Assembly: GCF_013155125.1 (NCBI RefSeq)
Contig: NZ_CP053564.1
Span: forward strand, 565,501-629,500
Reading direction: 5' to 3'
Origin: Pseudonocardia broussonetiae
GTDB taxonomy: Bacteria; Actinomycetota; Actinomycetes; Mycobacteriales; Pseudonocardiaceae
Length of the DNA stretch: 64,000 nucleotides
Shown in pieces: positions 49,580-57,959 of this stretch. Positions within the stretch are counted from its first letter, which is position 1. Every line of letters begins with the position of its first letter. The translations under genes were made by a program, and so were the position numbers. Under the pieces are notes generated by a model. The model had not been told where the DNA came from. It worked only from the letters and a program-made list of their open reading frames with translations, and did not search any database.

Positions 49580-50473
49580 TCAGCCGGCGACGACCTCGAT
49601 CCCGCCCGCGGCCCGTTCGACGAGCGCGTCGAGGGCGTCGGCGGCCGTGGTCTCGGCCGCGATCGGGGTGGTCTTGTTGGTGCCGTGGTAGTCGCTCGAC
49701 CCCGTGGTGAGCAGCCCGTGGTGGCCCGCCAGGTCGCGCAGCAGGGCGCGGTCGTCGGGGCTGTGGTCGGGGTGGTCGACCTCGACGCCGGCGAGCCCCT
49801 TCCCTGCCAGGTCCACCAGCACCGACGGCTCGATGACGCGCCCGCGCCTGCGCGCCAGCGGGTGCGCGAACACCGCTGCTCCCCCGGCGGCCCGGATCAT
49901 CTCGACCGCCGTCTCCACCGGGGTGTCCTGCTTCGGGACGTAGAACGGGCTGCCGGTGTAGAGCAGCTTCGCGAAGGCCTCGTCCACGCTCTCGACCACG
50001 CCCGCGGCCACCAGCACGCGGGCGAGGTGCGGGCGGCCGGCGCTGGCGCCGTCGGGCAGGTAGGCGAAGACCGTCTCGACGTCGACGGGGTAGCCGGCCT
50101 CCACCATCTTCCCGATCATGCCGACGAGCCGGTGGTGGCGCGCCTCGCGCAGGCGCTCCTGCTCCTCCGCGATCGCCGGGTGCTCGGGATCGAACAGGTA
50201 GCCGAGCAGGTGGACCGCCACCTCGGCCGGGTCCTCGGGCGTGTCCGGGCGCCCGGTCGGGCTGACGCAGGAGAACTCGGCGCCGCGCACGAGCCGCATC
50301 CCGGACGGGAGCGCGGCGACGGCCTCGGCCCAGCCGCCCGTCGTGTCGTGGTCGGTGATCGCGAGGACGTCGACGCCTGCGGCGGCGGCCGCGGCCACCA
50401 GCTCCGCGGGTGCGTCGGTGCCGTCCGAGGCGGTGGAGTGGGCGTGCAGGTCGATCAGGGGGGAGCGGGCCAC
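49580..50473 (-). CDS. PHP-domain phosphoesterase
   Basis: The 297-aa protein is a polymerase-and-histidinol-phosphatase fold enzyme. The metal-binding residues are clear: DLHAHSTASDG, AITDHDTT, GAEFSC, FAHPLARR, VEVDHPDHSP and GSSDYHGTN. Family members include RNase AM/YciV-type 5'-3' nucleases and nucleoside 3',5'-bisphosphate phosphatases, so small-RNA or nucleotide turnover is likely. It is 8 bp upstream of the RecB-like gene and on the same strand. Confidence 0.88.
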   Translation of the reverse strand: MARSPLIDLHAHSTASDGTDAPAELVAAAAAAGVDVLAITDHDTTGGWAEAVAALPSGMRLVRGAEFSCVSPTGRPDTPEDPAEVAVHLLGYLFDPEHPAIAEEQERLREARHHRLVGMIGKMVEAGYPVDVETVFAYLPDGASAGRPHLARVLVAAGVVESVDEAFAKLLYTGSPFYVPKQDTPVETAVEMIRAAGGAAVFAHPLARRRGRVIEPSVLVDLAGKGLAGVEVDHPDHSPDDRALLRDLAGHHGLLTTGSSDYHGTNKTTPIAAETTAADALDALVERAAGGIEVVAG

Positions 50474-50493
50474 GCAGCGAGGCTATCCCGAGG

Positions 50494-51060
50494 TCACTTG
50501 CGCCAGCGCGGCCGCGCGAGCATGCCCGTGGCGCGCGTCTTGCCCTTCTCGCCGAACACGAGCTCGGAGAGCGCCTCGTAGATCTCCTCGGGGCGCGGCA
50601 TGTAGTCGATGCGGTTGAGCGCCTGGATCTGGCCCGCCGACTCGACGATCATCGTGCCGTAGCCGAACATGCGGCCGCCCAGCGTGCGCTGGAACGTCAG
50701 GTCCGTGACCTTGCTCAGCGGCATCATCTTGACGTTGTGCACGATGATGCCCTCGGCGAGCATCACCCGCTTGTCGGTGATCACGATGCGCTCGATCCAC
50801 CACAGGATCGTCAGCACCGTGAACCGCAGGACGGCGACGAGCCCCAGGTAGAACGTGACGTTGTCGGCGATCACCGAGCCGAACGACGGCGACAGGTCGG
50901 CGGTGTTGGGCTCGATCCACAGCTGGACGATCACCAGCAGCAGCAGGAACAGCGCCGTCTCGGCGAGGTGCCTGATCATCACCGCCCAGTGCTGGCGCAC
51001 GCGGATGACCCGCCGCTCCGTCGGGAGCAGGTACTCGTCGATCTCCCGGGGGGCGAGCAT
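50494..51060 (-). CDS. Membrane PH-domain protein
   Basis: The 188-aa protein has two hydrophobic segments (ETALFLLLLVIVQLWI, VTFYLGLVAVLRFTVLTILWW) followed by a bacterial pleckstrin-homology-like domain (RIVITDKRVMLAEGIIVHNVKMMPLSKVTDLTF, GYGTMIVESAGQIQALNRIDYMP). The basic tail (KGKTRATGMLARPRWRK) may touch the membrane surface or nucleic acid. The gene ends 20 bp before the PHP gene start. No specific role is known. Confidence 0.82.
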   Translation of the reverse strand: MLAPREIDEYLLPTERRVIRVRQHWAVMIRHLAETALFLLLLVIVQLWIEPNTADLSPSFGSVIADNVTFYLGLVAVLRFTVLTILWWIERIVITDKRVMLAEGIIVHNVKMMPLSKVTDLTFQRTLGGRMFGYGTMIVESAGQIQALNRIDYMPRPEEIYEALSELVFGEKGKTRATGMLARPRWRK

Positions 51061-51063
51061 CGC

Positions 51064-51231
51064 CTACACGAGCTCGGTGAAGAACGTGACGATCGAGTTG
51101 GCCGCGTCGGACAGGATGCCGCCGATGTTCTGCACGGAGTTCGCGGCACTGCCCGGCTGGGTGATCACGAAGAAGATCAGCAACGCGATCGCGAGCAGCC
51201 CGACGATCTTCCTGACGTTCACCCGTACCAC
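51064..51231 (-). CDS. Very small membrane protein
   Basis: A 55-aa (or 52-aa) peptide begins at GTG 51231 or 51222 with one hydrophobic helix (IVGLLAIALLIFFVI) and an amphipathic tail (VQNIGGILSDAANSIVTFF). It is immediately upstream of the PH-domain gene (3 bp). Conserved small membrane proteins are often found in this place in actinobacteria. A longer version from 51291 adds residues of unlikely composition. Confidence 0.6.
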   Translation of the reverse strand: MVRVNVRKIVGLLAIALLIFFVITQPGSAANSVQNIGGILSDAANSIVTFFTELV

Positions 51232-51328
51232 CGTTCCGAGACGAGGATGGAAACCGCTTCCGTCCTGATTCTTACAGCACCCACGGGGCACAGGGTATCC
51301 GGCACGCGGGCCGATACGGTGGCCATCT

Positions 51329-51724
51329 GTGACCGAACGTAACGAATTGACTCCGTGTGTCGGCGGCCTCGCCTACGACGCCGCGGGGCGCCTGCTGCTC
51401 GTCCTGCGGGCCAACGATCCAGGTCGGGGGCGGTGGTCGGTCCCCGGGGGCCGCGTCGAGGCCGGTGAGGACGACACCGCCGCCGTGATCAGGGAGATGC
51501 GCGAGGAGACCGGATTGGCCGTAGAGCCGGGTCGCCTGATCGGGCGAGTGGTGCGGGGTCCGTACACGATCGCCGACTACGCCTGCGCCGTGGTCGGCGG
51601 GACGCTGCGCGCCGGCGACGACGCCCTGGACGCCCGGTGGTGCGCCGCCGCCGACCTCGCCGCGCTCCCCCTCGTCGACGGGCTCGTGGAGACGCTCGCG
51701 ACGTGGGGGGCGCTGCCCGCCTGA
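51329..51724 (+). CDS. Nudix hydrolase
   Basis: The 131-aa protein has a complete Nudix box GRVEAGEDDTAAVIREMREETGL (split here: G-x5-E then REMREETGL) near residues 42-64, so it should bind Mg2+ and cut nucleoside diphosphate-X bonds. The length fits small MutT or NUDT-like enzymes. TACGGT at 51315-51320, 8 bases before the GTG, suggests leaderless transcription. It ends 1 base before the convergent MaoC gene. Confidence 0.9.
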   Translation: MTERNELTPCVGGLAYDAAGRLLLVLRANDPGRGRWSVPGGRVEAGEDDTAAVIREMREETGLAVEPGRLIGRVVRGPYTIADYACAVVGGTLRAGDDALDARWCAAADLAALPLVDGLVETLATWGALPA

Positions 51725-51725
51725 C

Positions 51726-52229
51726 TCAGACCTCCGGGACCGGCCGGCCCGCCTGCTCGCCGCCGCGGGCGTCGCCGTAGGACTTCTTGGGGATCATCAC
51801 CTTGCGCCGGAACGTGCACACGACGGTGCCGTCCTGCTTGTAGCCGCGGGTCTCGACGTACACGACGCCGCGGTCGTCCTTCGACTTCGACTCGGTCTTG
51901 TCCAGGACCTCGGTCTCGCCGTAGATGGTGTCGCCGTGGAACGTCGGCTTCGTGTGCTTGAGCGACTCCACCTCGAGGTTGGCGATCGCCTTGCCCGACA
52001 CGTCCGGGACGCTCATGCCCAGGAGCAGCGAGTAGATGTAGTTGCCCACCACGACGTTCTTGCCGAACTCGGTGGTCTCCTCGGCGAAGTGCGCGTCGAG
52101 GTGCAGCGGGTGGTGGTTCATCGTGATGAGGCAGAACAGGTGGTCGTCGTACTCGGTGACCGTCTTCCCGGGCCAGTGCTTGTAGACCGCCCCGACCTCG
52201 AACTCCTCGTAGTACCGCCCGAACTGCAA
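51726..52229 (-). CDS. MaoC-family dehydratase
   Basis: The 167-aa hot-dog fold protein has the hydratase motif region MNHHPLHLDAHFAE and YSLLLGMSVPDVSGK. Its sequence pattern (KDDRGVVYVETRGYKQDGT, CTFRRKVMIPKKSYG) matches MaoC proteins encoded with an acyl-CoA dehydrogenase and a CitE-like lyase in branched-chain acyl-CoA or itaconyl/mesaconyl-CoA pathways. Those two partners are at 56.6 and 58.0 kb here. A TTG at 52235 is possible, but GAGGAGG lies only 2 bases from it and 8 bases from the TTG at 52229, so the latter is chosen. A -10-like TAGATT lies upstream. Confidence 0.83.
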   Translation of the reverse strand: MQFGRYYEEFEVGAVYKHWPGKTVTEYDDHLFCLITMNHHPLHLDAHFAEETTEFGKNVVVGNYIYSLLLGMSVPDVSGKAIANLEVESLKHTKPTFHGDTIYGETEVLDKTESKSKDDRGVVYVETRGYKQDGTVVCTFRRKVMIPKKSYGDARGGEQAGRPVPEV

Positions 52230-52323
52230 CGTCAACGCCTCCTCAGCCGATGAACTGCGTGGAGGAGTAATCTAGTCAACGGCCCGCAGCCGTGCGGGTC
52301 GTGATCGACACACGTCAGGAGGT

Positions 52324-52430
52324 GAGCGCGGTGCCGACGGCACCCGGATGCAGTAGTCGCCGCGCTCCCGACCGACCGGCCCGCTAGGGCCCCCTCCCGG
52401 TTCGGGGCGCGATTCCCGTGCGTTCCGACA
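52324..52430 (+). other. Structured leader before corA
   Basis: The corA leader can fold into several perfect stems: GAGCGC (52324-52329) with GCGCTC (52362-52367) enclosing GGTGCC-GAC-GGCACC (52330-52344); GGCCC-GCTA-GGGCC (52378-52391); and CCCG-GTT-CGGG (52396-52406). The last ends about 30 bases before the AGGAGG site. Mg2+ transporters are often controlled by leader RNAs, but the known M-box consensus is not recognised here, so this is a candidate only. Confidence 0.4.
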
Positions 52431-52447
52431 CCCGCAGGAGGTACCCC

Positions 52448-53545
52448 GTGCCGCCGCTCTCCTCGATCCGCCCCGCCATCCGTGCGGCCTCGCGCATCAC
52501 CACCCGAGTCTCCGAGCCGCTGCTGCCCAAGCTGCGCGTCCCGGTCTCCGCCTACGTCGTCGACTGCGCCGTCTACGTCGACGGCGAGCGCCTGCCCGGG
52601 CGCTGGACCCACGACGGCGCCCTCGCCGAGGTGCGCCGCCGTGAGGAGGGCTTCGTCTGGATCGGGCTGCACGAGCCCGACGAGGACCAGATCACCGGCA
52701 TCGCCGACGTGTTCGGCCTGCACGAGCTCGCCGTCGAGGACGCGGTGCACGCGCACCAGCGCCCCAAGGTCGAGCGCTACGACGACATGCTGTTCATGGT
52801 CCTCAAGACCGTCTGCTACGTCGGGCACGCCGAGCCGACCACGGCCAACGAGATCGTCGAGACCGGCGAGGTCATGGCGTTCCTGGGCCACGACTTCATC
52901 GTCACGGTCCGGCACGGCAACCACTCCGGCCTGCGCGACGTCCGCCGCAAGCTGGAGGCCGACCCCGAGCAGCTCTGCCTCGGGCCCTCCGCGGTCCTGC
53001 ACGCCATCGCCGACCACGTCGTCGACTCCTACCTCGACGTCACCGCGGCCATCGAGAACGACATCGACGAGATGGAGGCCGAGGTCTTCACGCCCCGGTC
53101 GACCATGGACGCCGAGCAGATCTACGTCATGAAGCGCGAGGTGCTGGAGCTGCGGCGCGCCGTCGTGCCGCTGGCCACGCCGCTGCGCAAGCTCACCGAG
53201 GGCTACAGCGCGCTGATCCCGCACGACGTGCGCTCCTACTTCCGCGACGTCGACGACCACCTCGTCACCGTCGTGGAGCGCGTCGCGGGCTTCAACGAGC
53301 TCCTGACCACCCTCGTCGACGCCTCGCTGGCGAAGATCACGATGCAGCAGAACAACGACATGCGGAAGATCACCGCGTACGCCGCGCTCATCACCGTCCC
53401 GACGATGATCGCCGGCATCTACGGGATGAACTTCGAGTACATGCCCGAGCTGCAGTCGCCGATCGGCTACCCGGCGGTGCTGCTGACGATCGTCGCGATC
53501 TGCGCGTACCTGTTCCGGCAGTTCCGGCGCAACCACTGGCTGTAG
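52448..53545 (+). CDS. corA: CorA-family magnesium transporter
   Basis: The 365-aa protein is a CorA channel: a large N-terminal cytoplasmic domain, the long stalk helix (DSYLDVTAAIENDIDEMEAEVF, MKREVLELRRAVVPLATPL) and two C-terminal membrane helices separated by the selectivity motif YGMNFEYMPEL. It ends in a basic tail (FRQFRRNHWL). Pentameric CorA imports Mg2+ and can also carry Co2+ or Ni2+. The GTG start is set by a perfect AGGAGG at 52436-52441, 6 bases away; an earlier in-frame start at 52418 lacks one. The leader is unusually structured. Confidence 0.93.
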   Translation: MPPLSSIRPAIRAASRITTRVSEPLLPKLRVPVSAYVVDCAVYVDGERLPGRWTHDGALAEVRRREEGFVWIGLHEPDEDQITGIADVFGLHELAVEDAVHAHQRPKVERYDDMLFMVLKTVCYVGHAEPTTANEIVETGEVMAFLGHDFIVTVRHGNHSGLRDVRRKLEADPEQLCLGPSAVLHAIADHVVDSYLDVTAAIENDIDEMEAEVFTPRSTMDAEQIYVMKREVLELRRAVVPLATPLRKLTEGYSALIPHDVRSYFRDVDDHLVTVVERVAGFNELLTTLVDASLAKITMQQNNDMRKITAYAALITVPTMIAGIYGMNFEYMPELQSPIGYPAVLLTIVAICAYLFRQFRRNHWL

Positions 53546-53629
53546 CGCGCCGTCGCCCCGCGTCACCGCCGGTGTGACGCGGGACGGGTCGCCGCGCCGC
53601 CGCGCGGCGACCGTCCTAGCCTGTGCAGG

Positions 53630-54610
53630 GTGAACGACCGGCAGATGAACCCGCTGCGGCTGCTGAGCCGCCCGGCCTGGGCCGAACAGGTCCCCACCTG
53701 GGCCGACGCCAAGCCGGGGATCATCCGCGCCGCGCTCGCCCGGGCGCAGGCGCGGCCCTCGGGCGGCTGGTTCGTCGTCGCCGCGAGCCGCGAGGTCACT
53801 CCCGGGACGACCTACGGGCGGGTCGTCAACGGGCGCGAGGTGGTGCTCTGGCGCGACGACGCCGGCATCCTGCACGCCGGGCCGGGCGCCTGCCCGCACC
53901 TGGGCGCCCCGCTGTGCGACACCCCCGTGCACGAGGGCCGGGTCGTCTGCCGCTGGCACGGGCTCGCGCTCGGGCCGGAGGGCCGGCCGGGCTGGCGCAC
54001 GTTCCCCGCGCACGACGACGGCGTGCTCGCCTGGGTGCGGCTGGAGGCCGCGGGCGAGGCCGTCACCGACGCCCCGGTCCTGGGCCCGCGGCCCGACCCG
54101 GAGCGCAGCCTGCCCGCCGTCGCCACGGTCGTGGGGCGCTGCGAGCCCGAGGACGTGCTGGCCAACCGGCTCGACCCCTGGCACGGCGCGTGGTTCCACC
54201 CGTACTCGTTCGCCAACCTGCGCGTGCTGTCGGCGCCGCCGATGGAGTGCACCGAGGCCGAGGACCGGTTCCTCGTCGAGGTCACCTTCACGCTCGGGCG
54301 CCGCATCGGGGTGCCGGTCAAGGCCGCGTTCACCTGCCCCGACCCCCGCACGATCACGATGGAGATCGTCGACGGCGAGGGCACGGGCAGCGTCGTGGAG
54401 ACCCACGCGACCCCCCTGCGCCCCGGCCCGGACGGCCTCCCCCGCACCGCGGTGATCGAGGCCGTCGTCGCTCACTCCGACCGCCCCGGCTTCGAGCACT
54501 CCCGCAAGGTCGCGGCGGCGCTGCGGCCCATGATCGCGGTGGCGGCCAAGCGGCTGTGGCGCGACGACCTCGACTACGCCGAGCGCCGCTACGCCCTGCG
54601 CACCCGCTGA
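53630..54610 (+). CDS. Rieske [2Fe-2S] protein with DUF5914 region
   Basis: The 326-aa protein has a Rieske domain (about residues 45-135) with both ligand pairs, CPHLGAPL and CRWHGLAL. The following domain resembles the DUF5914 region, with a polar DPWHGAWFHPYSF segment in place of the usual mononuclear-iron triad. Related actinobacterial genes occur near carotenoid genes, so oxidation of a lipid-like substrate is possible, but no carotenoid gene is in this window. TAGCCT at 53617-53622 is 7 bases before GTG 53630, so it is probably leaderless. It is convergent with a methyltransferase gene. Confidence 0.8.
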   Translation: MNDRQMNPLRLLSRPAWAEQVPTWADAKPGIIRAALARAQARPSGGWFVVAASREVTPGTTYGRVVNGREVVLWRDDAGILHAGPGACPHLGAPLCDTPVHEGRVVCRWHGLALGPEGRPGWRTFPAHDDGVLAWVRLEAAGEAVTDAPVLGPRPDPERSLPAVATVVGRCEPEDVLANRLDPWHGAWFHPYSFANLRVLSAPPMECTEAEDRFLVEVTFTLGRRIGVPVKAAFTCPDPRTITMEIVDGEGTGSVVETHATPLRPGPDGLPRTAVIEAVVAHSDRPGFEHSRKVAAALRPMIAVAAKRLWRDDLDYAERRYALRTR

Positions 54611-54731
54611 CCTGCGCCCGCACTCCCCAGCCGCGCTGCCAGCGCCCGCCTCTCAGCGCACCGCTCCACCCCCAGCGCCCGCCTCCCAGCGCCCGCCTCC
54701 CAGCGCCCGCCCCCCGCGCCACCCCCTTCAC

Positions 54732-54788
54732 GTGACAGTGGAGTGGCTTTACTGCCACTGGGCGCTAGTAAAGCCACTCCACTGTCAC
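54732..54788. terminator. Perfect 22-bp stem hairpin between convergent genes
   Basis: The arms at 54732-54753 (starting GTGACAGTGGAGTGG and ending CTTTACT) and 54767-54788 are exact reverse complements around a 13-base loop. It lies between the Rieske gene end (54610) and the methyltransferase gene end (54868), so it can stop transcription both ways. The stem is markedly lower in GC than its surroundings. It is flanked by a 13-bp degenerate direct repeat (CAGCGCCCGCCTC) on the left and a GGGC-rich run on the right. Confidence 0.8.
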
Positions 54789-54867
54789 TGGGGCGGGCGG
54801 GCGCGGGGCGCGGGGGGCGGCGCGCGGGGGTGGGGGGCCGGCGTGGGCGGGCGGGCGGGCGGGCGGG

Positions 54868-55656
54868 CTACTTCGTCAGGTCCAGGCCCTCGGGCGGGGT
54901 GGGGGCGTCGGGGTCGGCGCCCAGCGGCACGCCGGGGCTGCGGCCCAGGAACGTGTGCACGATGTGCTGCTGCCAGCCCGGCACGGTCTGGACGCGCACG
55001 TCCTCGAAGCCCACGGCCGTCATGCGGCCGGTGAAGGCCTCGACGCCGTCGAAGTCGAGGACGCTGCGCCACAGGTAGCGGTACAGGTCGGCGGAGCCGG
55101 TGCGGATCCGGCCCATCGGGATGATCACGCTCCAGCACACCGCGGTCCACACGGCGCGGCTGCGGGGCGAGTCGGCCACCGAGTACTCGTGCACCGCGAG
55201 CGGCGCGCCGGGCTTGAGCATCTCCCGGTAGCGGCGCAGGGCGGCGTTGCGGTCGGTGAGGTTGCGCAGCAGGTAGGCGGCGAGGATGCCGTCGTAGGGG
55301 CCGGCGAACTTGACCGGGTCGAGCTCCTCGGCGTTGCCGTGCACGAACCGCACGGTCGACGGCCAGCTCTTGCGCCGGGCCTGCGCCAGCATCTCCACCG
55401 AGGCGTCGACGGCCGTGATCTCGGCCTGCGGGGCGACCTCGAGCAGCGCGGCGGTGGACGCGCCGGTGCCGCAGCCGAGGTCGAGCAGCCGCAGCCCGGC
55501 GCCGCCGCCGGGCAGCCCCATCCGCTTGGCGGACAGGCGCAGGTGCTCGTGGTAGCCGGGGTTGGCGCCGACGAGCTTGTCGTAGGTGCGCGCGTGCACG
55601 TCGAACGACCGCGAGACGTTGCCGGCGTCGATGCGGCCGTGCTGCTGGGGACTCAC
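54868..55656 (-). CDS. Class I SAM-dependent methyltransferase
   Basis: The 262-aa methyltransferase has the SAM site LLDLGCGTGASTAALL, the acidic motif ITAVDASVEML and VHGNAEELD, then AYLLRNLTDRNAALR and PGAPLAVHEYSV, as in UbiE/COQ5-like C-methyltransferases. A membrane-touching segment (VWTAVCWSVIIPMGRI) suits a lipophilic substrate such as a quinone or isoprenoid. It is convergent with the Rieske gene; in other actinobacteria comparable pairs occur in isoprenoid clusters. It starts with GTG at 55656. Confidence 0.85.
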   Translation of the reverse strand: MSPQQHGRIDAGNVSRSFDVHARTYDKLVGANPGYHEHLRLSAKRMGLPGGGAGLRLLDLGCGTGASTAALLEVAPQAEITAVDASVEMLAQARRKSWPSTVRFVHGNAEELDPVKFAGPYDGILAAYLLRNLTDRNAALRRYREMLKPGAPLAVHEYSVADSPRSRAVWTAVCWSVIIPMGRIRTGSADLYRYLWRSVLDFDGVEAFTGRMTAVGFEDVRVQTVPGWQQHIVHTFLGRSPGVPLGADPDAPTPPEGLDLTK

Positions 55657-55732
55657 GAGTCCGGATCCTCCCGCACGCGGCGGGCGGGCACCCGGTGGGG
55701 ATGCCCGCCCCCGCGCCTCCGTCGGAGTGCGT

Positions 55733-56257
55733 TCACGTCGTCTGGGCGGGACCCATCGCGAGCTTGGCCAGCAGCTCGCGCGCCTTCTCCGCGTTGCGCG
55801 GCTGGCACAGCACGTCGTAGCGCCCGGCGACCATCTGGCTCGCCGAGGTGAAGTCGCGACGGCCGCGCGTGGCGCCGTAGCCGACCGCGGCGAAGACCAG
55901 GCCGAACACGATGCCGCTGGCCAGGCCGACCAGGATCGGGCCGAACCCGCCGCCCTCGTCGCCGCTGAACAGGCTCAGCAGCAGGCCGACGAACAGACCG
56001 AACCAGGCACCGGACGCGGCACCCGACATGAGGACGCGGCCCCACGTCAGCCGCCCGATCACGCGCTCGACGAGCATCAGGTCGACCCCGACGATCGTGA
56101 CGTCGCGGACCGGGAAGTCGGAGTCGGCCAGGTGGTCGACAGCGCGCTGCGCCTCCTCGTAGGTGGCGTAGGAGCCGACCGGCCAGCCGGTGGGCGGGGT
56201 CGGCAGGTTGGGCAGGCCGGGCGCGTTGCGCGCGGGCCCGCCGAACGGTGTGCTCAC
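55733..56257 (-). CDS. General stress protein (YflT-like) with glycine-zipper membrane part
   Basis: The 174-aa protein has a Pro-rich N-terminus, a YflT/GSP17M-like domain (VGSYATYEEAQRAVDHLADSDFPVRDVTIVGVDL), two hydrophobic Gly-rich segments (GAASGAWFGLFVGLLLSLF, GLASGIVFGLVFAAVGYG) and a C-terminal half repeat (AGRYDVLCQPRNAEKARELL). Such proteins are induced by general stress, and their action is unknown. It stands alone, 77 bp before the start of the methyltransferase gene on the same strand. Confidence 0.83.
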   Translation of the reverse strand: MSTPFGGPARNAPGLPNLPTPPTGWPVGSYATYEEAQRAVDHLADSDFPVRDVTIVGVDLMLVERVIGRLTWGRVLMSGAASGAWFGLFVGLLLSLFSGDEGGGFGPILVGLASGIVFGLVFAAVGYGATRGRRDFTSASQMVAGRYDVLCQPRNAEKARELLAKLAMGPAQTT

Positions 56258-56616
56258 GGGGGCCTCCTCAGTGCGGACGGGGAAATGTCCACATCATGCC
56301 AACGCGTCGACCTGCACCGTAGTGCCGGCGGGCGGTGAGTCTCACATCCCTCTGCCCTGTCCGGGTTCCTACGGCTCGGCCGAACGGCGGTGTACCCCTT
56401 ACGACATCTTCCTGCCGTGGAACGTCGCGGTGCGTGAGGAGAACCGAGGGACACCAACCCGTTCGCGCCGTGCCCGGCACTGCAAGGGCAGCCCGAGGAC
56501 GCACGGCTACCTCTTCGCCAGGACGTTCGACGTCTGCCGCCACGGCGTGGGGCGCGGGAGGCGGGTCCGCGTGGCGGCCCGCCCGTTCCCGCGCAACCGC
56601 GACGTGGAGGAGGCGC
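56258..56616. other. Gap before acyl-CoA dehydrogenase, no credible gene
   Basis: The 359 bp hold small open frames on both strands without domains or coding bias. A short palindrome GACGT-TCG-ACGTC at about 56523-56535 is the only visible structure. A promoter for the leftward stress-protein gene must lie in the first 100 bp. Confidence 0.5.
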
Positions 56617-57810
56617 TCAGCGCAGCTTGTACTCCTTGAGCAGACCCCGGCTGATGATCGTCTTCTGGATCTCCGACGTGCCCTCGCCGATGAGCAGGAA
56701 CGGGGCCTCGCGCATGAGGCGCTCGATCTCGTACTCCTTGGAGTAGCCGTAGCCGCCGTGGATGCGGAACGACTCCTGGGTGACCTCGGCGCAGTACTCG
56801 CTGGCGATCAGCTTGGCCATGCCCGACTCGACGTCGAACCGCTCGCCGGAGTCCTTCAGGCGCGCGGCGTTGACCATCATCAGGTGCGCGGCCTCGACCT
56901 TGGTGGCCATCTCCGCGAGCTTGAACGCGATGGCCTGGTGCTCGGCGATCGGCTTGCCGAACGTGGAGCGCTGCTGGGCGTACTCGACGGCGAGCTCGAA
57001 CGCGCGGATCGAGATGCCGCACGCGCGGGCGGCGACGTTGACGCGGCCGACCTCGACGCCGTCCATCATCTGCGCGAAGCCGCCGCCGCGCTTGCCGCCG
57101 AGGATGCGGTCGCCGGGCACCCGGTGGCCCTTGAACACCATCTCGGTGGTGTCGACGCCCTTGTAGCCCATCTTGTCGATCTTGCCCGGGATGATCAGCC
57201 CGGGGGCGACCTCGCCGTAGCCGACCGGCTTCTCCACCAGGAAGCAGGTGAGGTTCTGGTAGGGCTTGGGCTGCCCCTCGTCGGTCTTGACCAGCACCGC
57301 GGTCAGCGTCGAGGTGCCGCCGTTGGTCAGCCACATCTTCGCGCCGTCGATGACGAAGTCGTCACCGTCCTGCACGGCCTTCGTCTTGATCGCCGCGACG
57401 TCCGAGCCCAGGTCGGGCTCCGACATCGAGAACGAGCCGCGGGTCTCCCCCAGCGCCATCTGCGGCAGGTACTTCGCCTTCTGCTCCGGCGTGCCGTGGT
57501 GGGTGATCATGTGCGCCACGATGAAGTGGGTGTTGATCACGCCGGAGACGCTCATCCAGCCGCGCGCGATCTGCTCGACGACCAGCGCGTAGGTCAGCAG
57601 CGACTCGCCGAGACCGCCGAACTCCTCGGGGATGGTGAGCCCGAACAGGCCCATCTCCTTCATCCCGTCGACGATGTCCTGCGGGTACGCGTCGGCGTGC
57701 TCCAGGGCGGTGGCGTGCGGGATGATCTCCTTGTCCACGAACGTCTTGACCGTGGACAGGATCTCCTGCTGGATCTCGGTGAGACCGGCGGTCTGGGCGA
57801 GCCGGGCCAT
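56617..57810 (-). CDS. Acyl-CoA dehydrogenase
   Basis: The 397-aa FAD enzyme has the usual three-domain build: an N-terminal helical part, the FAD signature SMSEPDLGSDVAAIKTKA and MWLTNGGTSTLTAV, and the C-terminal helices with AEHQAIAFKLAEM, IASEYCAEVTQESFRIHGGYGYSKEYEIERLMRE. The catalytic base should be the Glu of the FLLIGEGTSEIQ segment, as in short-chain enzymes. It lies 149 bp downstream of a CitE-like gene, with a MaoC gene 4.4 kb away; this set resembles FadE19-type branched-chain acyl-CoA oxidation. Confidence 0.92.
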   Translation of the reverse strand: MARLAQTAGLTEIQQEILSTVKTFVDKEIIPHATALEHADAYPQDIVDGMKEMGLFGLTIPEEFGGLGESLLTYALVVEQIARGWMSVSGVINTHFIVAHMITHHGTPEQKAKYLPQMALGETRGSFSMSEPDLGSDVAAIKTKAVQDGDDFVIDGAKMWLTNGGTSTLTAVLVKTDEGQPKPYQNLTCFLVEKPVGYGEVAPGLIIPGKIDKMGYKGVDTTEMVFKGHRVPGDRILGGKRGGGFAQMMDGVEVGRVNVAARACGISIRAFELAVEYAQQRSTFGKPIAEHQAIAFKLAEMATKVEAAHLMMVNAARLKDSGERFDVESGMAKLIASEYCAEVTQESFRIHGGYGYSKEYEIERLMREAPFLLIGEGTSEIQKTIISRGLLKEYKLR

Positions 57811-57866
57811 GGGGTGCCTCCTGGCTGACGTCACGGCCGCCGGGAGGGGAAGGTCCCGGCGCTGGG

Positions 57867-57882
57867 TACTGGTTGGTAAGTA
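57867..57882. promoter_or_regulatory. Possible operator before the acyl-CoA dehydrogenase gene
   Basis: TACTGGTTGGTAAGTA is an imperfect palindrome (TACT...AGTA ends) about 57 bp upstream of the dehydrogenase start, in an unusually AT-containing patch. Fatty-acid and branched-chain operons of actinobacteria are often held by TetR regulators at sites of this length. The regulator is not identified. Confidence 0.35.
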
Positions 57883-57959
57883 TCCCGTGCGGTCGCCGCG
57901 GACGGCGCGCCGACGCCTGTGAACCTTCCCACCACTCCCGGCGGTCAGGACTCGGACGC

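Noticed and set aside
52324..52447. M-box magnesium riboswitch
   Set aside because: The leader is structured but the conserved M-box core sequences are not recognised by eye, so it is listed only as an unclassified leader.
54655..54870. Functional G-quadruplex or origin in the GGGC-rich runs next to the hairpin
   Set aside because: The runs are short, simple-sequence GC tracts between convergent genes; no DnaA boxes or other origin features accompany them.
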